DNA from: Fontibacterium sp040404065
GTDB taxonomy: Bacteria; Pseudomonadota; Alphaproteobacteria; Pelagibacterales; Pelagibacteraceae
Length of the DNA: 64,000 bases
Assembly: GCA_040404065.1 (NCBI GenBank)
Contig: JBBAJM010000001.1
Strand: one strand, 5' to 3'
Made by a program: the position numbers and the translations under genes
Notes under the pieces: generated by a model
The model's input: the letters and a program-made list of their open reading frames with translations, nothing else
Database searches by the model: none
What the model was told of the DNA's origin: nothing
Shown: positions 52,445 through 64,000 of the stretch, piece after piece
How positions within the stretch are numbered: the stretch's first letter is position 1
How the letters are laid out: each line of letters opens with the position of its first letter

Positions 52445-53293
52445 CTATTTTTTTTCTACAGCCTTAGAGGAGTTAAATAATTTATTAATAACCCTTCCAT
52501 AGAAATCTCTCAAATAAAATAGGTACCAAAAATATCTGGCATATTTTAATAAATAATAATACATATTTATTTCTCTATAAGCTTTTTTGAATTGTTTATT
52601 TTTTTGTTTATTGCTGTTAGCATCAATTGTGATTGAATGATTATGCGCTCTATAAACTGACAAATATTCAGATACATATCCAAATTTTTTGTAGCGTAAC
52701 AAGCATATTAAAACCATTAGTTTATCTGGTCCGACGCCCTTGTATTCAAACCTAGATAAAGGCAATCTTCCCTGAAACAAAGCGTCGATCATATCTTTTT
52801 TTCTTATAATAATCGAAGTAGGGGATATTAATTTTTGAACAAAATATGATTCATGTCGAAAAATATTATAGACACCACTATTTGGTAAAATCTTTTTGCT
52901 TTGTCTAAAAACTTTTTTTGTTTGATCATCAATAAGTTCACTTTCTGAAAAAACAAATCCCACTTGTTTATCGTCAAAATATTTTATACATTCTTCAATA
53001 AATTTTGGTTTAATCCAGTCATCATCAAATAATAAATTTATATATTCTCCGCTTGCTTCCAAAATACCTTCTAGCCAGCAAAAATGCGGACCATAATTCG
53101 CAGTTCTTTTTATATACTTAATTTTACCTTCAAATTGCTTAACCATAGTATCCGTTCCATCTGTTCCACCATGATTACAAACAATTATTTCGTGTTTAAT
53201 AGTTTGATTTAAACATGAAAGTATTGCCTCTTTAAGATAAATTTCTCTATTAAAAGTAGGAATTACTGTTGAAATTGTCATTTCTTTATTCAT
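52445..53293 (-). CDS. family 2 glycosyltransferase
   Basis: The 282 residues begin TISTVIPTFNREIYLKEAIL, then HEIIVCNHGGTDGTDTMVKQ and the metal site YINLLFDDDWIKPKFIEECI at about residues 84-103. FVFSESELIDDQTKKVF and SPTSIIIRKKDMIDALF follow in the acceptor part. It is an ordinary GT2 with unknown sugar. It overlaps the SDR gene upstream by four bases and ends five bases before the ColD-like gene, so all three are probably translated from one message. Confidence 0.88.
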   Translation of the reverse strand: MNKEMTISTVIPTFNREIYLKEAILSCLNQTIKHEIIVCNHGGTDGTDTMVKQFEGKIKYIKRTANYGPHFCWLEGILEASGEYINLLFDDDWIKPKFIEECIKYFDDKQVGFVFSESELIDDQTKKVFRQSKKILPNSGVYNIFRHESYFVQKLISPTSIIIRKKDMIDALFQGRLPLSRFEYKGVGPDKLMVLICLLRYKKFGYVSEYLSVYRAHNHSITIDANSNKQKNKQFKKAYREINMYYYLLKYARYFWYLFYLRDFYGRVINKLFNSSKAVEKK

Positions 53294-54072
53294 CGGTTTA
53301 GAATTGAATTAAGCTTTTTCATATCAGCTACAATTATTGTTTTTTTTTTAGTATTTGTATATATTTTAATTTTCTTTTTAGTTAACCTTCGTGCAAAATT
53401 TTTAACGCTAATTCCCTTTCCTGTTCCTATATTAAAAATTCCTTGAGTTTTTTTTTCAAAAAGTTTTAAAATAATTTTAACTACATCAGTAGCTTTCTGA
53501 ATATCAATAATACTATGAGCATTAATAATATTTATACTTTTTTTCTTTGATAATTTTTTTATTTTATCTTTTACGGATGGAAATAAAAAATCTTTCGATT
53601 GAAAATTGTCATAAAAACTAAATATTCTACCACAACAATAGGGCAAATTATGTTTTGTACTAAAGTTCTTTAATATTTTTTCACCTACCCATTTAGTATA
53701 GCCATAAAAAGTTTTTGGAAAAATCGGATCAGTCTCTAGTAATGGTTTATTTTTAGCTTTATAAACATGTGAAGTTGAAGCGTAAAAAAACCATGGTTTT
53801 TTTTTTAATTTAGTCAACGCCTCTAAAATATTAAGTGTACCTCCAATATTGACTGAGCATGCCAATAAAGGATTTTCATTACATATTTTCACGGGTACGA
53901 TTGCTGCTAGATGAAAAATAAAATCAAAATTATTTTTTTTAATCCACATTTCTACTTTTGATGCATTAGCAATATCTGAATTAAAAACAACTATCTTATA
54001 ATTTTTTTCTTTTAATTTTTTTAAAAGAATTGAACCTAAAACTCCAGTACTACCTGTTATACCAATTTTCAT
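53290..54072 (-). CDS. NAD(P)-dependent sugar epimerase/reductase (SDR)
   Basis: The 260 residues show IGITGSTGVLGSILLKKLKE, FIFHLAAIVPVKICNENPLL, FFYASTSHVYKAKNKPLLET and YxxxK in TFYGYTKWVGEKILKNF. At 260 residues it is short for an epimerase and closer to the RmlD/4-reductase type; the C-terminal substrate part is reduced. It lies between a glycosyltransferase and the GT2/ColD-like pair with ATGA overlaps on both sides. Possible roles are ColC-like reduction of the ColD product or CDP-paratose synthase. The choice cannot be made by eye. Confidence 0.8.
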   Translation of the reverse strand: MKIGITGSTGVLGSILLKKLKEKNYKIVVFNSDIANASKVEMWIKKNNFDFIFHLAAIVPVKICNENPLLACSVNIGGTLNILEALTKLKKKPWFFYASTSHVYKAKNKPLLETDPIFPKTFYGYTKWVGEKILKNFSTKHNLPYCCGRIFSFYDNFQSKDFLFPSVKDKIKKLSKKKSINIINAHSIIDIQKATDVVKIILKLFEKKTQGIFNIGTGKGISVKNFARRLTKKKIKIYTNTKKKTIIVADMKKLNSILNR

Positions 54073-55049
54073 TTATAAAAATTAAGTATTAATTTAATTT
54101 TACCTAAAAGAAATCTATATGTTCTTCTTGGAAAACTAAATAAAAGTCCTGGCATACGCAAATGTCGACCATCAAAATTTTCATCAAATACATAACGATC
54201 TTTATCTTTATCCTGTCCAACAATTTTTGGGTGAATAAGCTCTCCAATAGATTCGACTGGTAAATTTGCATCTTTATATAAAGGGTCAGTGGTTCGAGTT
54301 GCATCTTCCCCAAATCCAATATTGCTAATCAAGTTTACACTAGATACTGCGCTTAGTCCTCCTTTTTTCCAAGCAGAAGCAATAAAAGGATAATCCCAAG
54401 TGTCAGGAGGATTTGAATATACTAACTCAAAAACTTTCTTCCAATATTTCTTTTCAACAGTATCGGTAAATTTTTTATTCCAATCCTCAGAAGATTTCCA
54501 TTGTGGCCAAAAACTTATTTTATCATCATAACACTCCCAAGCTCTTCGCCAAGAAGCCCAACCCCAACAAAAAAAATATTTAGAAAAGTAATAAGATTCA
54601 CTACTGCGTTTATAATTGCTTTGTAAATTACTACCAGCAATCGTTATAATTCTACTGTCATTTTTATAATAATTTAAAAGAGTTTCACAGAAATAAAAAA
54701 AATCATGGTGTGGAAGACAATCATCTTCTAAAATAATACCTTGCTCTTCATGCTCAAAGAACCAGCTGATCGCGGTGCCACAACCATATTTACATCCTAA
54801 ATTTTTTTTCCTAAATAAAGTTTTTACTTCGCACGGCCAATTAATAGCCATTGCAATCTTTCTTACTTTAGCTATTTGTTCAATATCATCAATTCTATCC
54901 TGTCGTGGCCCGTCAGCAGCAACGTATAGTCTGGGAGGTCTGGCTTTTTTTATGCTCTCAAATACTTTAGCAGTTGCATCAGGTCTATTAAAAACAATAA
55001 AAAGTATAGGTGTATTTAAGTATGATCTTTTAGTAAATAAATTTTGCAT
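54069..55049 (-). CDS. GT-A type glycosyltransferase (GNT-I-like), first HVR2 gene after 23S rRNA
   Basis: The 326 residues open with NTPILFIVFNRPDATAKVFE, then RLYVAADGPRQDRIDDIEQI, RKKNLGCKYGCGTAISWFFE and GIILEDDCLPHHDFFYFCET, where EDD is the metal-binding site, and YFFCWGWASWRRAWECYD. This is the pattern of sugar transferases related to eukaryotic GNT-I. The GC content looks higher than in the neighbouring HVR2 genes and the reading is less Lys/Asn-rich. Its ATG is about 75 bases from the 23S 3' end with no visible terminator in between. Confidence 0.8.
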   Translation of the reverse strand: MQNLFTKRSYLNTPILFIVFNRPDATAKVFESIKKARPPRLYVAADGPRQDRIDDIEQIAKVRKIAMAINWPCEVKTLFRKKNLGCKYGCGTAISWFFEHEEQGIILEDDCLPHHDFFYFCETLLNYYKNDSRIITIAGSNLQSNYKRSSESYYFSKYFFCWGWASWRRAWECYDDKISFWPQWKSSEDWNKKFTDTVEKKYWKKVFELVYSNPPDTWDYPFIASAWKKGGLSAVSSVNLISNIGFGEDATRTTDPLYKDANLPVESIGELIHPKIVGQDKDKDRYVFDENFDGRHLRMPGLLFSFPRRTYRFLLGKIKLILNFYK

Positions 55050-55104
55050 ATAATTTAATATAGAAAAAATTTATTTTAAGGTCTAAAACATTGTAATTTG
55101 TATC

Positions 55105-55124
55105 TAAAATTTTTTTCAGTGCAT

Positions 55125-55132
<8 letters not shown>
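55105..55132 (-). other. 23S processing stem, 3' arm
   Basis: The sequence at 55105-55132 is the inverse complement of 57873-57900 with very few mismatches; the core GTGCATAAATCAAG (55119-55132) is perfect. This is the long stem that brings 23S ends together for RNase III. It shows that the HVR2 junction lies just outside a complete 23S unit. Confidence 0.8.
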
Positions 55133-57872
<2,740 letters not shown>

Positions 57873-57880
<8 letters not shown>

Positions 57881-57900
57881 ATGCACAGAAAAAATTTTTC
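57873..57900 (-). other. 23S processing stem, 5' arm
   Basis: Complement of the arm at 55105-55132. The perfect core is at 57873-57886. It lies between tRNA-Ala and the 23S 5' end, as expected for RNase III cleavage. Confidence 0.8.
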
Positions 57901-58000
57901 TGTGTAAATTGAATTTTTAAAATTTGTGAAAAATAAATTTTTCACAAGGATATAAAAATATTGATACAAATTAACAATGTTAAAGAATTTCTCTAAAATT

Positions 58001-58076
58001 TGGTGGAGGATAGCGGGATCGAACCGCTGACCTCCTGAATGCAAATCAGGCGCTCTACCAGCTGAGCTAATCCCCC
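58001..58076 (-). tRNA. tRNA-Ala (UGC)
   Basis: On the minus strand it starts GGGGGATTAGCTCAGCTGG and the anticodon arm is CCTGATTTGCATTCAGG with anticodon TGC. The acceptor closes as TCCTCC with encoded ACCA. It is in the 16S-23S spacer, the usual place. Confidence 0.97.
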
Positions 58077-58085
58077 TAATAAAAA

Positions 58086-58162
58086 TGGTGGGCCGAGAAA
58101 GACTCGAACTTTCGACCCCACCCTTATCAAGGGTGTGCTCTAACCAACTGAGCTACCGGCCC
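58086..58162 (-). tRNA. tRNA-Ile (GAU)
   Basis: On the minus strand it starts GGGCCGGTAGCTCAGTTGG. The anticodon loop CTTGATAAG carries GAT. The acceptor stem pairs GGGCCGG with TCGGCCC, and CCA is encoded. It precedes tRNA-Ala by nine bases in the rRNA spacer. Confidence 0.97.
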
Positions 58163-58197
58163 TTTCGTTGAATGAACTCTTTTACAAACATTAGAGA

Positions 58198-58222
58198 TAA
58201 GGAAGAGAAACGAGGACGGCTA
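58198..58222 (-). other. 16S processing stem, 3' arm
   Basis: TAAGGAAGAGAAACGAGGAC and the following GGCTA are the inverse complement of 59870-59893 with three small differences. They flank 16S and form the RNase III stem. Confidence 0.8.
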
Positions 58223-58274
58223 CAATGTACAATGTTAAGTGATAGTTCAAAAGTAAACTTTCGAACTGTCCTTA

Positions 58275-59762
<1,488 letters not shown>

Positions 59763-59869
59763 ATAACGGCGTACACAAGCTTTTACTATCTGTTTAATTA
59801 AAAACAGCTTGTACAAAATTACTTTTGTATTTTTATAGAAGTGTGTACAGCCAAATTTTTTTACAAATA

Positions 59870-59893
59870 TAGCCGTCCACGCTTCTCTTCCTA
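59870..59893 (-). other. 16S processing stem, 5' arm
   Basis: TAGCCGTCCACGCTTCTCTT and the following CCTA (plus strand) pair with 58198-58222 across the 16S gene. Confidence 0.8.
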
Positions 59894-59900
59894 ATTTACG

Positions 59901-59912
59901 TTTTTAAAGAGC
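59901..59912 (-). promoter_or_regulatory. boxA-like antitermination element of the rRNA leader
   Basis: GCTCTTTAAAAA on the minus strand, close to the boxA consensus TGCTCTTTAACA, lies directly ahead of the 16S processing stem. In bacteria boxA recruits NusB/S10 to keep RNA polymerase on long rRNA transcripts. Confidence 0.7.
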
Positions 59913-60013
59913 TCAACAAGACAACAAGAAATCTGTTAGGATTTCTTTTTGTCTTATTCAAATTTTTATTAATTTGCCCCTAAATAATTAATTATTCAGG
60001 GCAAGGGACGATG

Positions 60014-60042
60014 TATGTACGTCTAAAATGTTGCTAAGTCAA
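60014..60042 (-). promoter_or_regulatory. candidate rRNA operon promoter
   Basis: On the minus strand TTGACT (60037-60042) and TACATA (60014-60019) are 17 bases apart, about 250 bases ahead of 16S. The -35 box matches consensus in five of six positions. No stronger candidate was seen in the leader. Confidence 0.6.
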
Positions 60043-60164
60043 CACAGCTATTAGCTATTTAAATCAATGGAAATAAAGGGTTTTTGACTTGAATCCCAGC
60101 ACCAAACAACTTCAAATTGATCTTTGAAATGACTCAAAAGAGTTAATAAGATATTTAACTCAAG

Positions 60165-61460
60165 ATGTATAGAAAGATACTAAGTTACAGACCTAGCTAC
60201 AAGCCGAGCTTAGTTTTTTTGATCGTTCCCATAGTATTAATTTTTATTTTTTTAGCAAAATCTCTTGAACAACATAGTGGTGAAGGCTTCAGTAAAAATC
60301 AAGAACTAGAGGACAATCTCACAACTGCTAAAAATTTTTTATTTAATCAATTTAATTCTGGCGCTGCAAAAATTGAATACAAAGCAAGAAACGGCGACTC
60401 TATTCAAAGAATTCTTTATGAACAAAAAATTCCATCTAATGAAGTTAACAATGTCATGAATGCTTTAAGAAGAGAATACAATGCAGGCACTCTAAGAAAT
60501 GAACAAAAAGTTTATTTGGTTATAAAAAAAGACAAAACTGGAAACTCTCTTTCAAGACTAACTGTTAATATAGATGGCATCACTTCAATTCACGTGTTCT
60601 TAAATAAAGATAACGTCTACGAAACAAAAAGAATTACCAAAATTTTAACAAAGAAAAATCATTTTGTTGAAACAACGATAGATCGAGGAATCTACAGTAC
60701 GGCAAAACAGTCTGGCATTGAAAATTCTATTGTTGCTCAGTTTGCAAGGCTTTATGGTTTTGAAATCGATTTCCAGCGTGATCTTAGAAATAATGATAAA
60801 ATAAAAGTCTTTTATGAAAGATTTTTAGATGATGATGGGGTTGCTCAACGTACGGGTAACATTATCTATAGTGAAATAAAAAATTCCGATAAAAATATTA
60901 TTTTGTATCGATATGAATATCCAAATGGCGCTATTGGTTATTTTACTCCAGAAGGAAAAAGTATTGAAAGAACTTTAATGAGAACTCCAATTAATGGAGC
61001 AAAATTATCTTCTCGTTACGGATTTAGAATTCATCCCATTCTTGGATATAACTTAATGCATCAAGGAACAGATTTTGCGGCGGCCGTTGGTACACCAGTC
61101 ATGGCTTCAGGGGCTGGTGTAGTTGAGTACGCTGGCTGGAAAGGCGGCTATGGAAAATTTATAACCATCAGACACAGTTCTACTTACCAAACTAATTACG
61201 CCCATCTTTCTGATTATTCTAAAGGAATAAGAAGAGGAGCTAGAGTTCAACAGGGACAAGTGATTGGATATTTAGGAAGTACAGGAAGTTCAACAGGTCC
61301 TCACTTGCATTATGAAGTTGTTGTAGGTGGAAAAAAACAAAACTCTCAAACACTTAAGCTTCCCTCAGCAGCCCCACTGGAAGGTAATAATAAAAACTTT
61401 TTTGAAATACAGAAACGAAATATTGAGAGTTTAATTGCTGAAGCGGTTAAAAAGAAATAG
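60165..61460 (+). CDS. M23-family (LytM/OapA-type) peptidoglycan endopeptidase
   Basis: Cuts peptide cross-links in the wall or serves as an activator. The 431 residues have an N-terminal membrane anchor (about 15-35), an OapA/LysM-like part (YKARNGDSIQRILYEQKIPS, about 70-120) and the Peptidase_M23 domain at about 285-390. RIHPILGYNLMHQGTDFAA contains the zinc ligands HxxxD and GPHLHYEVVVGGK the HxH pair, so it looks catalytically complete. It is divergent from the rRNA operon. Confidence 0.93.
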   Translation: MYRKILSYRPSYKPSLVFLIVPIVLIFIFLAKSLEQHSGEGFSKNQELEDNLTTAKNFLFNQFNSGAAKIEYKARNGDSIQRILYEQKIPSNEVNNVMNALRREYNAGTLRNEQKVYLVIKKDKTGNSLSRLTVNIDGITSIHVFLNKDNVYETKRITKILTKKNHFVETTIDRGIYSTAKQSGIENSIVAQFARLYGFEIDFQRDLRNNDKIKVFYERFLDDDGVAQRTGNIIYSEIKNSDKNIILYRYEYPNGAIGYFTPEGKSIERTLMRTPINGAKLSSRYGFRIHPILGYNLMHQGTDFAAAVGTPVMASGAGVVEYAGWKGGYGKFITIRHSSTYQTNYAHLSDYSKGIRRGARVQQGQVIGYLGSTGSSTGPHLHYEVVVGGKKQNSQTLKLPSAAPLEGNNKNFFEIQKRNIESLIAEAVKKK

Positions 61461-61470
61461 GGTTTTAAAC

Positions 61471-61911
61471 TTAAGAATTTCCGTCCACTGGCTCTGAACT
61501 ATTGGCCGCAACTGTTGCTGCCGGTTCGTCTAAATGAACACCAGGAATTTTATTAATAATCTCTACTGGCTCTGCCGTTTCTGACGTTTCGCTGTTATTT
61601 CTATCAGGTCTAATTTGGGTAGGAGACATTCTTATATAATGGTCTGCGTGTTGATAATAATTTTCAGCTAATATTATATCTCCACTTGCAAGAGCCTCTC
61701 TTGCTAAATTGTTATATTTTTCAACCAGCTTATGAGCTCCGTGTGCTGAACCACTATTTCTATAACCACCGTTACCGTTGTTATTAAAAGAATGTTCAAT
61801 ATTTTGAGGTCGGTTACTTCTAAAACCATTGCTACCGCCAGGTCTTCTCATGCCCCCACTTCTTTGCTCAGGACGTCTTCTAGGTGGTCTTCTTACAAAA
61901 CTATTCATCAA
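61471..61911 (-). CDS. DUF4167 protein, basic and glycine/arginine-rich
   Basis: The 146 residues have a disordered N terminus (RRPPRRRPEQRSGGMRRPGG and following Gly/Asn/Arg repeats to about residue 55). The conserved helical DUF4167 core is at about 55-95 (HGAHKLVEKYNNLAREAL, LAENYYQHADHYIRM). The RGG-like start suggests nucleic-acid binding. The acidic, low-complexity C terminus is not conserved. The place after prfA-prmC is common in alphaproteobacteria. Its function is not known. Confidence 0.9.
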   Translation of the reverse strand: MMNSFVRRPPRRRPEQRSGGMRRPGGSNGFRSNRPQNIEHSFNNNGNGGYRNSGSAHGAHKLVEKYNNLAREALASGDIILAENYYQHADHYIRMSPTQIRPDRNNSETSETAEPVEIINKIPGVHLDEPAATVAANSSEPVDGNS

Positions 61912-62026
61912 TTATTTAAATTAAATTATTCTAAAGTTGTTTGATTTTTTTTATTTTAATTTCAGGGAAGTCTCTAAACTTCCATAGATCACATTTAATG
62001 TCAATTATTAGTTATTCTTATTTTTT

Positions 62027-62875
62027 TTAAAGTTTAGTTGCTAATAAACAACGAACCTGTTTGTTAATTAAAGTATATTTCTTTAAAATTTTAAAGCGAT
62101 TTTCTTTTAAATATTTCGCTAATATGTGGAACTGATTATCACCAATTTCTAAAGCTAGCAAACCATTTATTTTTAAAATCTTCGAGGCTAAATATATAAT
62201 CTTATTCAATAAATCAACTCCTTGAACACCTCCCTGCAGTGCGACTTTCGGCTCATAAAGTCTAATATCAAAGTCTAAATTTTTTAATGAAACATTAGAT
62301 AAATAAGGAGGGTTAGAGACAATAATATCAAATTTTTTATCAAAATTTATCTGCTCTAAACTAATATTTTTAAAACATATTCTATTGTGAATTTTATTTG
62401 AAAAAGAATTCTTTTTAGCAATAGCAATTGCTTTTGATGATTTATCTACACCCACTCCCTTAGCCTTCGTTAACTCTTTTAATAGTGAAATTAAAATGCA
62501 ACCAGAGCCCGTTCCTATATCCAAAACATCTAAATATTTATTCTTGTTAGTAATTTTAGATAATAATAGATCAATCAAAACTTCAGTTTCAGGTCTTGGG
62601 ATCAATACTGAACGATCCACATAAAAATTACTGCTCCAAAATTCTTTATTATTCAAGATATAGGCAATAGGCTCTTTCTTTACTCTCCTATTTACTAGTT
62701 GTTTTAATTTTTCAAAATTATCAAGCTGAAGATCTTCTTTTAATTTAGAATATATATTTTCTCTTGGAATATTTATTAAATGAGAAACTAAAATTTCAGA
62801 ATCTAATCTTGAATTTAGATTATTAGTCTTTTTTAATTCTTGCTCAGCAAAGTTTATTGCTTCATTAATTAACAT
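62027..62875 (-). CDS. prmC: peptide chain release factor N5-glutamine methyltransferase
   Basis: Methylates the GGQ glutamine of release factors. The protein shows VLDIGTGSGCILISLLKEL (SAM motif I), FDIIVSNPPYLSNVSL (the NPPY catalytic motif) and SVLIPRPETEVLIDLLL, all standard. A reading from TTG at 62884 overlaps the prfA stop, but the ATG at 62875 giving MLINEAINFAEQEL matches homologues better and is used here. It sits immediately behind prfA, its substrate's gene. Confidence 0.95.
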   Translation of the reverse strand: MLINEAINFAEQELKKTNNLNSRLDSEILVSHLINIPRENIYSKLKEDLQLDNFEKLKQLVNRRVKKEPIAYILNNKEFWSSNFYVDRSVLIPRPETEVLIDLLLSKITNKNKYLDVLDIGTGSGCILISLLKELTKAKGVGVDKSSKAIAIAKKNSFSNKIHNRICFKNISLEQINFDKKFDIIVSNPPYLSNVSLKNLDFDIRLYEPKVALQGGVQGVDLLNKIIYLASKILKINGLLALEIGDNQFHILAKYLKENRFKILKKYTLINKQVRCLLATKL

Positions 62876-62880
62876 ATATT

Positions 62881-63957
62881 TCAAATCTTTAAGTTTTCTA
62901 ATTGCTCTTCTTGGAACTGAATTTGTATTGCATCGGACAATTCTTTAAACGCATCCCCTGCTAAAAAATCTGTTAATTTGTAAAGCGTCATATTAATTCT
63001 ATGATCAGTCACTCTGCCTTGGGGGAAATTATAAGTTCTAATTCTTTCTGATCTATCTCCTGTTCCGATCTGGCTCTTTCTAGCTTTTGCTCTTTCACTC
63101 TCTTGTTGAGATCTTTGTAAATCGTAAAGTTTAGATCTTAAAATTTTTAAAGCTTTAGCTTTATTTTTATGTTGTGATTTTTCATCTTGTTGAGAAACCA
63201 CAATTCCAGATGGAATATGCGTTACTCGGACGGCACTGTCTGTCGTATTAACTGATTGTCCGCCGGGACCGCTCGATCTAAAAACATCAATTCTTAAATC
63301 TGCATCATTAATTTTTACATCCACTTCTTCAGCCTCGGGCAAAACTGCAACGGTTGCGGCTGAAGTATGAATCCTTCCTTGAGTTTCTGTATCTGGTACA
63401 CGCTGAACTCTGTGAACTCCTGATTCAAATTTTAATTTAGAGAAAACATTTCTTCCTACTATGGATGCAATAATTTCTTTATAACCACCACCTTCGCTGT
63501 TTGATAAATTTATGATTTCAACTTTCCAACCATTTAAAACAGCAACTTTTTGATACATATTAAACAAGTCTGCTGCAAATAAAGCAGCTTCTTGACCGCC
63601 TGTACCAGCTCTTATTTCGATAATAGCGTTTTTCTCATCCGCTTCGTCTTTTGGAAGTAAAAAAACTTTTAATCTTTTTACACATTCTTCCTCTTCTTTT
63701 TTTAACTCTTTAAGTTCAATCTCAGCCATTTCATAAAATTCTTTATCTGTGGCCTTATCTTCTAAAATATTTTTAGTATTTTTTAGATCGTCTAAAACTT
63801 TTAAATAACTTCTTGCAAAAGTTATTATGTCATTAAGACTTGAGTATTCTTTTGAATTGCTAACAAATTCTTCTTTTTTAAGATCTGGCTTTGCTAAAAT
63901 AAGCTCAAGCTCATTGAATCTATTAACGATGTTCTCGACTTTATCTCTGGGTATCAT
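62881..63957 (-). CDS. prfA: peptide chain release factor 1
   Basis: Ends translation at UAA and UAG. The 358 residues are the family length. FRSSGPGGQSVNTTDSAVRV carries the GGQ motif, and RVQRVPDTETQGRIHTSAAT holds the PxT codon-reading region (PDTE). The end SDRSERIRTYNFPQGRVTDH is conserved. The stop overlaps the region of the prmC start. The gene begins MIPRDK at 63957. Confidence 0.97.
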   Translation of the reverse strand: MIPRDKVENIVNRFNELELILAKPDLKKEEFVSNSKEYSSLNDIITFARSYLKVLDDLKNTKNILEDKATDKEFYEMAEIELKELKKEEEECVKRLKVFLLPKDEADEKNAIIEIRAGTGGQEAALFAADLFNMYQKVAVLNGWKVEIINLSNSEGGGYKEIIASIVGRNVFSKLKFESGVHRVQRVPDTETQGRIHTSAATVAVLPEAEEVDVKINDADLRIDVFRSSGPGGQSVNTTDSAVRVTHIPSGIVVSQQDEKSQHKNKAKALKILRSKLYDLQRSQQESERAKARKSQIGTGDRSERIRTYNFPQGRVTDHRINMTLYKLTDFLAGDAFKELSDAIQIQFQEEQLENLKI

Positions 63958-63963
63958 TTAAAT

Positions 63964-64000
63964 TTAAAGTGCTTGATTTCTAATTTGCTCTGCTTTTTTC
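63964..64000 (-). CDS. C-terminal end of an unidentified upstream gene
   Basis: Two open readings exist in the last 37-43 bases on the minus strand: one ends KKAEQIRNQAL with TAA at 63964-63966, the other ends KLEIKHFKFK with a TGA inside the prfA start (ATGA overlap). The fragment is too short to decide between them or to name the gene. Confidence 0.35.
   Translation of the reverse strand, partial: KKAEQIRNQAL

Larger units (their letters stand above)
59763..60164 (-). other. rRNA operon leader region
   Basis: The 402 bases between 16S and the divergent M23 peptidase gene hold no protein gene. They contain, in minus-strand order, a candidate promoter (60014-60042), a near-palindrome TGCCC...GGGCA (59975-60003), a long hairpin with 16-base arms and a 6-base loop (59918-59955, one mismatch), a boxA-like antitermination site (59901-59912) and the 5' arm of the 16S processing stem (59870-59893). 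Confidence 0.75.

Overview
The window looks like a chromosome segment of an alphaproteobacterium of the SAR11 (Pelagibacter) type. The signs are very low GC, extreme gene packing with 1-14 nt overlaps, a permuted two-piece tmRNA gene, an rRNA operon carrying tRNA-Ile and tRNA-Ala in the 16S-23S spacer, and above all an rRNA operon split between 23S and 5S by about 38 kb of surface-polysaccharide genes. That split is the known position of hypervariable region 2 (HVR2) in Pelagibacter. The assignment rests on gene content and layout; no database search was possible.

Layout. (1) 1-6733: core genes ilvI (partial), miaA, a DegP/DegQ protease, a DUF2065 protein, hflC, hflK, mrp and thyX. (2) 6772-8495: the permuted ssrA gene, followed by a 1.4 kb insert bounded by 15-bp direct repeats of the ssrA 3' end. 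The insert carries one membrane-protein gene broken by two in-frame stops. (3) 8502-15580: grxC, ccdA, a D-2-hydroxyacid dehydrogenase, a DMT exporter, a YdcF-like protein, rodA, mrdA, rpsU (apparently with an AUU start), a 36-residue membrane protein and rpmJ. (4) 15626-16874: a sugar epimerase gene, the orphan 5S rRNA with its own promoter, and a divergent initiator tRNA. (5) 16916-55049: HVR2. (6) 55125-60042: 23S, tRNA-Ala, tRNA-Ile, 16S and the operon leader and promoter, all on the minus strand. (7) 60165-64000: an M23 peptidase, DUF4167, prmC, prfA and a fragment.

How HVR2 works together. It encodes the activated-sugar routes UDP-L-FucNAc (capE-capF-capG), CDP-3,6-dideoxyhexose (rfbF-rfbG-rfbH, with a two-subunit transketolase beside them) and GDP-fucose and/or GDP-colitose (gmd, fcl, colD-like). 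It also has a sugar-nucleotide oxidase, an aminotransferase/acetyltransferase pair, a WecA-like lipid-carrier initiator, about ten glycosyltransferases (two of them fucosyltransferase-like), several methyltransferases, two O-antigen ligase/polymerase-like membrane proteins and a PglK/MsbA-like ABC exporter. Together they would build, decorate, flip and polymerise a lipid-linked surface glycan. No integrase or transposase was recognised in it, so exchange by homologous recombination through conserved rRNA flanks is the simplest explanation for its variability.

Most notable observations: the ssrA repeat-bounded insert with a doubly nonsense-interrupted gene; a degenerate initiator-tRNA copy inside HVR2; an orphan 5S with a near-consensus promoter placed exactly at its 5' end; a nadE homologue broken by one in-frame TGA; a G9 tract inside an FkbM-like methyltransferase gene; an AUU start for rpsU; and a split transketolase placed directly among CDP-dideoxysugar genes, suggesting a branched sugar.
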